From Mrakia gelida (lineage: Eukaryota > Basidiomycota > Tremellomycetes > Cystofilobasidiales > Mrakiaceae), in the NCBI GenBank assembly GCA_024345305.1, contig BRON01000009.1, positions 1,302,001 through 1,366,000 of the forward strand: a DNA stretch of 64,000 nt, read 5' to 3'. Position 1 is the stretch's first letter; each line of letters begins with the position of its first letter. Positions 34,558 to 45,186 of the stretch are shown here, piece after piece. The position numbers were made by a program, and so were the translations under genes. Below the pieces are notes generated by a model that saw only the letters and a program-made list of their open reading frames with translations, ran no database searches and was not told where the DNA came from.

Positions 34558-37500
34558 ATGCCCTCCCTCTCCTCCGTCTGGAATCTCAACCCTCCCTCGC
34601 CCTCTCCCTCCTCCCTCCCCTCCTCCTCCTCCGCTCTCCCTCCGCCGTCTCCTTCCCTCGATCTCGAGAAGCACTCCTTCGTCTACGCCAACCAGCACCG
34701 ACCAACCATGAGCTGGGGGAACGGCTCACCATCTATACATCTCGGAAGTCTAGGAGGAAGAGGAGTGATGAAGCGAGTGGGCTTCGTCTTCGGGGTCGTT
34801 GCTCTGGGGCTTTGGATGATCAGCTTCTCGGTAGGAGGCTCTTCAGGCGGCGGAGCGCTGCTAGATGGATGGAGTTCGAGCTCTTCATCACAGGCTGCTG
34901 CTACTGGATCGAAGAAGATCTACAAGAACGTGAGTTTTACGTCCCACTACTGTAGTCGAGGGAAGGATCAAGGGGAAACGTCGAAGCTCACAATTCCGCC
35001 CTCCCTCCCCTCCGCTCGTTTTCTCGCGGTTGCTTTCGATTCCAAAACAGGTCGGAGCTCATCCTTCTGGTCGTCGCGAGATCGACGTCTCCTCGGAACC
35101 TCTACCACTCGACGCGACGGTTCAGGAGAGGTTGGACGCTTGGGAGAATTCGCCGGGAGGGAGGGGAGAGATTCCTGGCGAGGTGGAGACGGGAGGATTC
35201 TTTTCGTACAACATGGAGTCGGTGAGTCTTTCCCTCTCGCCTTTCCTCTCCAGCTGAAGACGAGGCTGACACTCTCCTCTTCTTTTCTTAGTGCGAGAAC
35301 GTTTGGCCTAACAAGAACAAGGAGTGAGCTCACTCGGTGTCCTCCCTCTCTCCGAACAGCTTTCGTCGCGACGCTGACTCGAGCTCGTTTCTCCGGCAGC
35401 TTGATCGAGAAGGCTACACCTACCTGGTCCGCTCTGAACCGATCCTCGATCCACGATATTAGGATGAACCTCGTGGATCAGGTCAGAGCTGCTGATTTCG
35501 AGGGGAGGACGAGGAATCATGGGAGTGGACGAGGAATCGTTTTTTCTGCTGGAAATGCCGTTCGTACTATTTCTTCTGCTTTCTCAGCGAGCCGACACTG
35601 ACAGGGATGTTGCTTGGGCCTTCTCAGGATACGATCCAGCGTTGTATCTACACTCTCAGGGTCCTTCGACACGGTGAGTCTTCGTGGCTCCTCGAAGGAG
35701 TCGTCGCGTCGCTGATCGCGCTTTCCTTGTCTTCGTTCAGTCTACGGAACCACTCTCCCAGCTCAGATCTACCACTTCCCTTCAGGTAAGTCCCCGTCAT
35801 CTTCAAACGAGTTCCGAGCTCAGTCAAACTGACTCGAAGTTCCCTTCCTCGTCGCGTCGAACCTTGATCAGAACGTCCCGATCCCGACTCTCCCCAACTC
35901 GTCGAACTCGCCGAACTCGGAGCCGTCATGGTCGAGGCCGTCGGAGAGAAGGATCCCACAAGAACCAAGAACTACCATCTCAAAGCTCAGGCCATCATTC
36001 TCAGTCCGTTCCAACACGTCCTCTTCCTCGACTCGGACAACATCCCCACTCGAGATCCGGAGTTCCTCTTCGACTCGCCTCCGTACAAGAGGCTGGGAGC
36101 TATGTTCTGGCCGGATTACTGGAAGACGAAGTGAGTGGGCTTTTTCTCTTGAGGTCGAGGTTGGGCTTTGAGGGTGCGAAAAGGACGCGTCGAGCTGACC
36201 TTTGCGTTTCGTCGTAGTCCTGGGAACGGGATTTGGCAGATTCTCGGAGTGAAATGCAGGAACGAGTGGGAGCAGGAAGGTGAGCGATCCCGCGTCTCTG
36301 TCCAAACCATTTCTACAGGCGAAAGAAATGACGAGCGTTTGCGTTCGCGTTTCCTCTTCTCTTCGTCGCAGCCGGTCAAATGCTCTTCGACAAGAAACGT
36401 CATCTCGACGCTCTCATTCTCTCTCAGATCATGCTCGAGAATCATAAGTTCTGGTTCATGTTCTCAGATGGAGGTTCGTCCCCCTCCCTCGTCTCTTTCT
36501 TTTCGTCTCGAACTGACTGTTCGCGAGCTGACCTTCGCTCTTCTCCTCGCTTTGTTTTCCAGACAAGGACATCTTCCGATTCGCTTTCCTCGCTCTTCGG
36601 AAACGATGGGGAGTCCCCGGAAGATATGTTGGAGTCGGTTCGTCCTTCCCTCGCCTCCTCGAACTCGACCTCAACGCGTCGTCTCGGATCTGACGCGTTT
36701 CCCTTCTCCCCTTCATCTTTTCTTGACGATCCGCAGGTGGAATGCCCTACGGAACCCCAAGTGGAGCTTTCTGCGGATTGACGATGCAGCAGTACGATCA
36801 CATGGGAGAGCCGATGTGTGAGCTCCCGCTTCTCTTCTTCGTTTGATCTCGTCTGGCGTCTCGCGTCGCAAACTGAGCTGACCTCCCTCCCCTCCCCACC
36901 TCCTCGCTTTCTTCCGCAGTCATCCACTACAACCTTCTCAAGCAGGTGCCCTCAGGTGTCGGTCGAGGACTCTCCTGGGGTCGTACTCGACAGTTCCCTC
37001 TCTTCCTCGACGAACCCCACCCTCCCCCTTCCCTCCTCAACTCAACCGACTACGCCTACAACGTCACTCGAGGTCTCGGAGACGTCGATTGCGATATGCT
37101 CGCCGACGCCGACGATGAGGGACACGCGAGAGCTCCTGCTTCGTTCGAGGTGAGGAAGAGAGCGGCGGTGGAGAGGGGAGGGAGACCGTTCTTCCACGGT
37201 GGGCAGGTTTCGGCGCTGTGCATGTGAGTCTTTCGACCACCCTCAGGTTCCGTTCTGTCCGAACTGACTCGCTTCAGTCTCGTTCTCGTTCGTTTTCCAG
37301 CGACATGCGACTCGACGATCCTCGACCCGACTCAGCGCGGGCTGCTGACAAGGTCATCATCGACGCCGCAAAACTCTCGAGCACCTCTCCATCCTCCGAG
37401 GACTTCGACGTCTCGAAACTTAACTCGCTAGGGATCAAGTGGGGAGAAGACGTGCTGGAGGTTCGTTGCTCTCGCCTCGTCCTTCGCGACTCGCCTTTCT

Positions 37501-37734
37501 CCGCTGACACCCTCTCCTTCTTCCCCCTCGCTCGCCCTCCATTCCACACAGATCGCCCAATGGAAGGACGACCCGTTACTCAAGGATTTCGAAGCCAACG
37601 TGTACAACGAGGTTCGTCCCGATCCACCTTCCTCCCCGTCGCGTCTCCTCCACGTTGCTTCTTTCGCTGACTCTCCTCCCTCCTCGTCGCTTCGTTCCCC
37701 GCAGGGCTTCATCCCGAACGGGAAGGGCTTCTGA
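34558..37734 (+). CDS. GT71 alpha-mannosyltransferase (Mnn1/Mnn2 type)
   Basis: A Golgi type II membrane enzyme that adds mannose from GDP-mannose to protein glycans. The cytosolic tail is Ser/Pro-rich, followed by a signal-anchor helix GVMKRVGFVFGVVALGLWMI. The lumenal part has RGIVFSAGNADTIQRCIYTL (joined across the intron 35560-35627), VYGTTLPAQIYHFPSE, and the donor-binding DxD region HVLFLDSDNIPTRDPEFLFD, followed by RLGAMFWPDYWKTNPGNGIW. Later parts include FDKKRHLDALILSQIMLENH and GGMPYGTPSGAFCGLTMQQY. These match the Mnn1/Mnn2 family (GT71). Many short exons, one with a GTTCGT donor. It ends EGFIPNGKGF. Whether it makes alpha-1,2 or alpha-1,3 links cannot be told from sequence. Confidence 0.88.
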
Positions 37735-38170
37735 TCTTTCCTTCTCTTCTTCTCTTCCTCATCTTCGTTTCGATAGATCTCTTCTCGTTTAGATTCAGGC
37801 TTGCGTCAGGACGCGTCTCGTTTCCCTCTTCTTCTCGTCAGCTTCGTTTGTTTCTTCGCTCGCTCTGTTGTTAATGCCCTTCTCTTCTCGTTATGCCCAC
37901 ATACCACATGGACCTTCGTTTTCTTTCGTCGTCTGCTCTTGTTCTGGCGAGTCGATCGCGGAAGAAGAAGAGTTCGTTCGACTTCGAGATCGACCGTTTC
38001 CCGTCCCGTTCAACGTGCAGCAGGGGGTCATCAGAGAAGGTCGAGTGGGTCATGAGTAAGCGAGAGAAACGAAGAGGAACGTGTACGTGTATGAGGAGGG
38101 TCTAAACGAAGGTGGTATGGAGAGTGAACGAGAGAGGTGAAGGTCGCGCCGAAGAAAGAAAGAGAGCGAT
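37735..38170. other. Convergent 3' region
   Basis: About 440 bp between the GT71 stop and the proposed stop of the minus-strand unknown gene. I see only 3' UTR-like sequence. Confidence 0.35.
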
Positions 38171-41010
38171 CTACTGTAGTTCGAGGGATGAGAGTAGTGA
38201 TTCCTGTGACTGGAGAAGGAAGGAAATAAGTCAGTTGTTCCATTCGGAGGGTAAGAGGCTGAGCGAGAAGGTCGCTGTAGAACTCACAGACGGCGAATCG
38301 GCGTGATAAGGATCCGAACGACGCGACGAGGTGGCGACGTTCGAGGCGAAGAGGGAGAGAGAGCGAGGTGTCTCAGGTTTTTGCAAGACGAGGGGTGCAG
38401 GTAGCGCGGGAGAGTTCGGCGTTGATTGACGGTCTGCGGGAGGAGACGAGAGGAGCGAAGGGTCAGTCGGAATGGACGAGTCGTCGGTCGAGCTCGAAGA
38501 AAAGGAAGAAGGAACGGAGTTACTTACCTGGTTCCTTGGAAGAAGACAGAGGTCGAGGAGGTGTCGCGTTGTACTGGGTGGGATGTAGACCTGTGGACGA
38601 AGGGGGGGAGGAAGGTCAGTCTGGACGAGAGCGGCGAGGAAGAAAGCAGACGAGTGCGACGAGCGCGCAAAACTCACCGAGATCCAGTACGAGTGGATGG
38701 GGAAGGCGTTTGGTTGAAGCGTGAACAGGTTTCGAAAGCCGACTGGGAGAAGGACAGAGATAGAAGACGTGCGAGTCAGCTCGAGACAATCGGAGAAGTC
38801 GAAGAGTCGACGCGACGTGAGGAGGCACGACCAAGGGAGATGAGAGAGGAGGTGACGCACGAAAGAAGCGACGAGGAAGAGAGAGTAGAGGTTGATGGGA
38901 TTAAGCGTTGAAAGCCGTCTTGACCTTGGCAGCCTTGACGAGCCTGAAGGGAACAAAAGAGGACGGCGGGAGACGTAGATCAGCTCGCGCTTCCCGTCCT
39001 CCTTCCAACGAGATCTCCGAACCTCAGCAAAGGGAACGTGATCGAGACTCACCCCTCACAAGACTCCATGCAACACCGGTGGCCTTAGCGTCGCTAAGTT
39101 TGAAGCGAGAGTTGAGGAAGAGAATGGCGAGGAGGCGTCGACCTTGTCCGACGGCTCGACTTGAGAGTTGGAGTAGCAATCCCTGCTCAGCATCGTTCGA
39201 TACGACGGTCTCTACGAAGGCGAGAAGCTCCTCCTTCGAAGGTGGTTGACCGAGCTTGGAGGTGAGGTGGTCGACGAGAGACCTGCTGAGAGCTTGAGGC
39301 TTCCTGAGAACGAGGTTGGCCAGGTTGAAGAAGACTCCGATTGTTTCCCCATCCGTCGCGGCGAGGAATCCTCCGAAGTTGGTGAGAATGGCCGGTCGGA
39401 AGGGACTGAGGCTGTAGAGTCGGACGAAACAAAGATCGGACGGTGAGCGTGAGGGAATGAGGTAAAGCGAACGAAAGGGAGAGAGAGGGAAAACGAAAAC
39501 GCACATTTTGACGCCGTCTGTGCTGAAGTTGATCTTAGTGAGCTTCCACTGAGGAAAAGGGTCGGAGAACAAGTCAGCTCGCATCCGGAACAAAGGTTGG
39601 CCACGGACTGGGGCAGCTGCTTGATGTGCGTACTTTGACTTCGGGTGACCCAGCAGCCTCAGCCTTCTTGGAGATCCGCTTTTCGAACAGTCGTTTGAAG
39701 GTCTCTTGGGTCAGGCTCGAGAGAAGAAGTTCGAAGGGACTCAAGTCGATAGCTAGAGAGAGAAGAAGAACGCGGTGTGGTCAGATCGAGAGTCGAACAA
39801 CAGAAGGAAGCAAGCTCGAGAGACAGTCGCGCACTCGAGGGAAGGTCGACCTTCAGCAAGTAGGCTGGCTCCCTTCGCCGATGAAGCCGACTCTTGAAGT
39901 TGAGGGATCACGATTCCGTAGGATCCGAAGACAGGCACGAGCTTGTTGTCTGGGGGCAGTGTGAAGAGCGCGAGAAGGGCGTATAGGTGCGGTCAGCGCC
40001 AGCGACGAGGGACAGGAGAAGAGAAAGTGGCGAGCGAGCTCACAGAACGCAACCTCCTCCTTTGCAGCCACAACGCTAGCCTGCGACTTTCTGACGGGAG
40101 TTTCGAGGGTGAGCTCGGTCATGAGCGAGTTGATGGCAAGGTCCGGGTTGACGTAGGGAGCCTGGTAAGGATGGAAGGACGAACGCGTCGAGTCAGCTCG
40201 TCACAACAACATCCGCACGCCCGAAGGCTCGAGTCGAGAAGGGTCGAGGCTGAGACCCACGAGTTTGTCTCCAGGGACAACAGCAGGTGCTCCGAGACTT
40301 CCGAGGATGCTGAGAACGTCGAAGACCGAGGAGGCAGACTGGGAGTTGCAGGGAGAGAAGGCGAGGTGTCTCGAAGTCAGCTCTCGACTCGTCCCTCGCC
40401 AACATCGAGCTCAAGAGCTCAGTCCAATCGAGAAGAGGACACTCACCAGCGGTTTCTGCTCCTTCCTAAGCTTCTTCTTCTCGATCTTGGTCGCTCTAGC
40501 GTATCCATCTAGCTTCTCCAACACCGCAAACCTCTCCTCAACGTTGACCATCCCTCCCTCCTCATCGACTCCCGTCGTCCCAAACTCCCCAACAACAGCT
40601 TCCTCCTTCTTCTCTCCAACTCCAAACTGCTGGACCTCATCCTCCAGTCGATCAAGACCCTCCCAAACAGCCCTTCGATACAACATCTCCTTGTCTTCCT
40701 CCCCTTCGTTCCCCGTCCTCTTCTGGTCGTCCCTCGTCGAGCTCGAAAGGAGGACCTCTCGTGTCTGCGAGCTGCTCGCTCGCTCGAACTCCTTCTTGAG
40801 CTTGAGGAAGTCGGTGATGTTGGATCCAAGGTTGATAGCGAGAGTTTTCTCCTCGAGGGTGAATCCGTTAGAGGGGAGATCCTTTGTCTTGGAGGGTTTG
40901 GAGGAGGACGAGGAGGGTTCCTTGAGAAGGGAGGAGCCGAGGCGGAGGGAGGAGGAAGTCGACGACTTGTTCTGGTTCGACTGCGTTTCGAGAGCTCGCA
41001 AGGAAGACAT
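38171..41010 (-). CDS. Unknown multi-exon protein with Ser-rich tail
   Basis: I do not recognise the family. The first exon (40447-41010) is hydrophilic, with coiled-coil-like stretches: ITDFLKLKKEFERASSSQTR, WEGLDRLEDEVQQFGVGEKK. Middle exons look globular: SVFDVLSILGSLGAPAVVPG, APYVNPDLAINSLMTELTLE, LVPVFGSYGIVIPQLQESAS, IDLSPFELLLSSLTQETFKR. Then comes a helical domain (ILTNFGGFLAATDGETIGVF; ELLAFVETVVSNDAEQGLLL; RRLLAILFLNSRFKLSDAKA). The last exons depend on a choice between two overlapping donors near 39048-39059. Using the first gives an open Ser/Pro-rich tail (PALPAPLVLQKPETPRSLSL) ending at 38171. Using the second gives a different tail. The body is well supported; the 3' end is not. 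Confidence 0.6.
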
Positions 41011-42349
41011 GCTGGATAAGGATTGGTTTGAAGGGTGATGTAGAGTGGGTAGAAGGTGGGATGATGGTGATTGGAGGACAGAAGTGAAAGCGGGAGGGAG
41101 GGAGAGGGGAAGAAGAAGGAGGCTGAGGAGGAGGTCAGGTCGAGAATCGAACTTTCTTGTTCGTGCCTGATCAAGAAAGAGGAGATGTTGACTGACCTTC
41201 CGGTGACCGGTGACTGGAAGCAGCTCACATATCTTGGCGGATCGAGAGGTTCTAGCGCTCGTTCGAGAGTCCACGACAGGTGAGAGGAGGAACGAGCAAG
41301 AAGGAAGGACGAACGAGCTCGACCTTCATGAAGCAGCTTCGAGGTCGAGGCAAGCCGGCCGTTCTTCTTCTCCTAGAGCGACATCAGTCTTGAGACTGGC
41401 TGTGAAGGAAGGGAGCGGAGGGATGGTATGGCGAGCATGGGCTCCAGAAGTTGCTGATCTCGTGGGAGAAGACGAGGTGGGGGGTGACGGGAAAGGAAGG
41501 TGGAGATTCGCTCGAACTGACCGAGCGAGATGGTCGCGAAGGGGAAGCCCGCGTCGGTCTTGCCTCGCGACGCGTCGCGAGACTTTCATCTGGGGAGCAC
41601 TTTGAGAAGAGAAAGAGCTCAGAAATTCCTCCTTCTTCGACGAGCAAAGATGTCATAGAATGGAGCGAAAATCGAACTCGTCAATCTTCGGTCGCTCGTC
41701 GCTTCCTTCCCTTTCATGCCATGATCCCGGACTCTCAAGATCGGTTCTGCTCGTGAGTCAGAAACTTTAGTGGACCAGAAGATCTCACCATAGTCGACAA
41801 ACGCTTGGAGAGCTTTCGGCCTTCGGAGATCTCGACTCAGAGCCGGCTTGACGCGTCGTCGTCGTCGTTTTCCCTTCTCCTTCGCCTTCTTCGCTTCCCT
41901 TCCCCGTCCTTTCCTTCGAGCTCAAGAGGAGAAGAATGCGGATGCTCTGAATACCTGCTGTCCTAACCCTTCACCGAAACGAGAAGGGATTAGAAGGGCG
42001 GGTCATGAAAATCAAGCTCGAGATCGAAGAGTCGTTGTAAAGAGATAGAAGGAGAGCAGAGAGGTGGTACAACTAGATACGAGATAAAGGCAAGGGACAC
42101 ACGGAGTGGGAAAGTACAATGAAAACGAAAGAAAGGAAGGGAAGGGGAAAGGAAAGGGAAGGAGCGAAGATGGTCGCGTCGAGAACGAAACGAAAGCGTA
42201 AGATCTAGATGGCGAGAACCGGGGGACATTATGTAGAACGAAGAGAAGAAGAAGGTGATATGCGAAGTGTATGGGAAGAGGTCTACAAGGAAGCAAGAAG
42301 ACGGGGGAGGGAGGGAGGGAAGAAGCCTGGTCCGAAGAGGGAGATAATA
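41011..42349. other. Long intergenic region
   Basis: About 1.3 kb upstream of the minus-strand unknown gene and downstream of the next minus-strand gene's stop. It should hold a promoter on the left and a 3' UTR on the right. The ACGCGT palindrome occurs at 41570. Open frames here are short and not protein-like. Nothing else seen. Confidence 0.4.
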
Positions 42350-44909
42350 TCACTCGATCTCGAACGGCACCCTCCCACCAAACCTCGCCACCCCAATCAC
42401 TCCCTTGTTCGTGTGAACGACGAGCGATCCAGCCATGTCGGGTTTACCGGCGAAGCCCCTGCGAACAGGAAAAACAACGGAACGCGAAATGGTCAGCGAT
42501 TCGATTCGACGCGTCTCGTTTCTCTTCCCCTCGTTTTCTACCCCCAAACAAAAGAGAAGAGGAAGCAAACGAAACAACTCACCACCCCATGTACCCCGTC
42601 ACCAGATACTTCACATCCGTCAACACGACCCTGAACTTCCTGCCCAAATCGTACGGATCCGCGAGCGGGAAGGGCGTCTCCTCGGGAAGGACGTGTTTGA
42701 TCTCGATGGGGGAGCTGAGTCGGAGGGAGCCTTGGAAGTGAGGGGAGAGGTTCACTGCACGGCGAAAGAGGCGAAGGAGAGTCAGCGAACGAGCGAACGA
42801 GAACGAGAGGGAAGGGAAGGAGGAAGAGAGACGCGAAACTCACCTCCGACCGACCCAGTGTTCGAAGTGATCGTCGCCTGCAGCGGAACATGGTAGAAAT
42901 GCCTCTGGAACGCAGCGGTGATGTTTCCGTGGGTGGAGGTGAAGTCCATCTTGATAGGCGCGAGGGAAGGGAGAGGTTTGGTCTTTCCTGGGAGGCTGGG
43001 AAGGTTGAGCTCGTCTTCGTCGTCTTGATCCTGATCTTCGTCTCGAGTTTCTGGAACGGCGTTGACGGGGAGGTCGAGGTGAGGGAGAGCAGAGTAGGGG
43101 ACGGCGGTGATGAGGGAGATGATGGAGCGGGAGTTTCCGCTGTGGGAAAAGGAAGGAGGGGAAAGGGAGAGTCAGCGAGGGAAGCGAACGAGGGATGGAG
43201 AGAACGGAGGAAGAAACGAGACGAACGCTTCGGTGTGAACAGCAGCTTTCCCTCCAGCTACGATGGAGACGTTACCGAAGTAAGTTCCCTGGCCGGTAGT
43301 CTTGACCTCGAGGGTGTTGGTGATTCGGACGTTCTCGAGGGAGACGGAGGAGTTCTCGGTCGAGAGGGAGAGGGCGTGAGCAGCGAGGGACTGAAGGACG
43401 CGAAACGAGGACGGTCGTTAGTTTCGTTTCGCTCGCTTCCTTTGGGACGGAAGAGAGGATCACTGACCTTGATGTATATAGCAGCCTTCTTCGCCTTCAC
43501 CTCGAAGCTCGTCCAGCTCTTCTCCTGCAGAGACTTGTCGAGATCGAACGCGTCGGGTTCCATGTCTCCCATCACGAGGTCTCCTTCCAGACCTTCGACG
43601 CAGAACCGACCCAGCATCCTATCTGAGTTCGGCGAGGTCGGAATGAAGACGGTGACGTTGAGGACTGGTGGGTTTGGCGACGAGGACTGGGAGCAGAAAC
43701 GAATCCGAAAAGCGAAGGTCAGTTTCGATTCGAGCGACGCGTCTCTACGATCGTCACGGCTGTCCACCACCTTCAAACTCCTAATACTTGAACCAAAACT
43801 CGAGCCTGAACACCACCACTCGCCCACGAACACACAGATGAAGAACGAAACTCACAAAGAGCCCAACCCCCGCCGCGTCCCTTCCCTCCATGGCGCAAAC
43901 CTCCACCCCACCTCCTCCAGCCCTAGCAGCCTTCCCATCCTCCTCCTCCCTCTCCACCAGCACCCATACCGTATCCTCCAACCACTCCTCTCCCTTCAAG
44001 ATGATATCCTCCTCCCTCCAAGGCAAGAACGACACCGTCCCCTTCGGAGCAACGTTCACCTCCCTCTTCCCTCCTCCGTCGATAACTCCAGCCCGTCGCT
44101 GAACTGCTCCGAAATGGAGGAAGAGGAGAAGCGTGTCCGATAGAGGGAGAGCGTAGGCGCTTCGGATGATCGCTGGACGAGACGACGAGGAGGACGAGGT
44201 AGAGAGAGAGGAGGAGTTGGTGGGTGGGGAATGGGGGGAGGGGAAGTTGGGAGTAGTTGAAGCTGGGAGGACTCGGTTGCAGACGTAAGGGCTTCCGGAG
44301 GGGGAGGTGTTGTGCGTTTCCGAGAGGTGGGGGAGGTAGAGGGTTGAGTTCCATCTGCAAACACACAACAAAACGAAAAGGAGGTCAGGATTGAGATATC
44401 GAGAAGAGAAGGAAGCCCATGGCGCCTTTCTCCGCCCGCAGGCTGACCACCTCTCGCCCTTTCCTTCCCTGTCCTCCATACAGGAGCGATAAGGACGATG
44501 GACGTACCTTCTTCCCTTGAAGTTCCTCTCGGACTTATCTTCCTTCTCCTTCTCCGGCAGGCTAGGAAGCCCAGGCAGCGGGTTCGTCTTCTCGGGCGTC
44601 TTCTCTCCCCCTACTCCTCCTTCCTCCTGCTCGACTTCGCCGTCCTTCCAGCTCAACCACCCGAGGATCAACCCTACCACCACCAACAGCAAGAGGACTT
44701 TGATCCACGCGTATCTCCGTTTAGGTTTCGAGGGATGCGAAGGAGGGGAGAGGGTGGAAGGAGGAGAGTAGGACGGAGGGGGATCGATCGTCGAGGGGAG
44801 GAGGGGAGTTCGCTCGCTTGAGCTTGAAGAGACGGGCGAAGTGGGGGAGAGAGGAGACGTGGGAGACTGGGCTTGTTTGTTATCGGAGGAGGGTTCGGTG
44901 AGAATCATT
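42350..44909 (-). CDS. Single-pass membrane protein, beta-rich ectodomain (paralogue)
   Basis: Same layout as the gene at 19382-21179. A Ser/Pro-rich cytosolic tail (SPTSPVSSSSSERTPLLPST, with a dileucine signal) leads into a basic turn and one membrane helix, WIKVLLLLVVVGLILGWLSW. The outside part has strand-like lines: PNPPVLNVTVFIPTSPNSDR, VEGLEGDLVMGDMEPDAFDL, LENVRITNTLEVKTTGQGTY, STHGNITAAFQRHFYHVPLQ, TGSVGVNLSPHFQGSLRLSS. It ends SLVVHTNKGVIGVARFGGRV and PFEIE. N-glycosylation sites are common. Phrases such as STHGNITA / STDGYIQA and PHFQGSL / NSFNGSF align with the other gene, supporting distant paralogy. The start at 44909 is the ATG nearest the tail; an in-frame ATG at 45049 would add about 47 residues. 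Function unknown; surface location is an inference. Confidence 0.72.
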
Positions 44910-45186
44910 GATGCATTCCCCTTCCTTGAACGATCAACAAGCAAGAAGGAGAGGCGAGGCAGGGAGGAGGGGGTCGAAGTTGGGAGCGACAGGGAACGGA
45001 GGAGGGCGGGTCCGAATTTGGACCGATGGGGCTCGTCAAACGAGTACATGTTTTCGAAGTCTGGGTTTCAGATACGTAGAGGTGAATGATGTGTGTGCAT
45101 GTCTTTGATTCATCAAGAAAAAAGAGCGAACGACGCGAGCCTAAAGGATACAACAAGACGGACGAACGCGAACCCTCCCTCAGCCC

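Noticed and set aside
38901..38903. TAA giving the short tail AAKVKTAFNA for the unknown gene
   Set aside because: Reaching that stop needs a donor phase that neither overlapping donor at 39048-39059 provides.
42300..44150. Long + strand open frame of about 417 codons over the second membrane-protein gene
   Set aside because: It is antisense to well-joined minus-strand exons and has no domain-like sequence; it reflects GC-rich codon bias.
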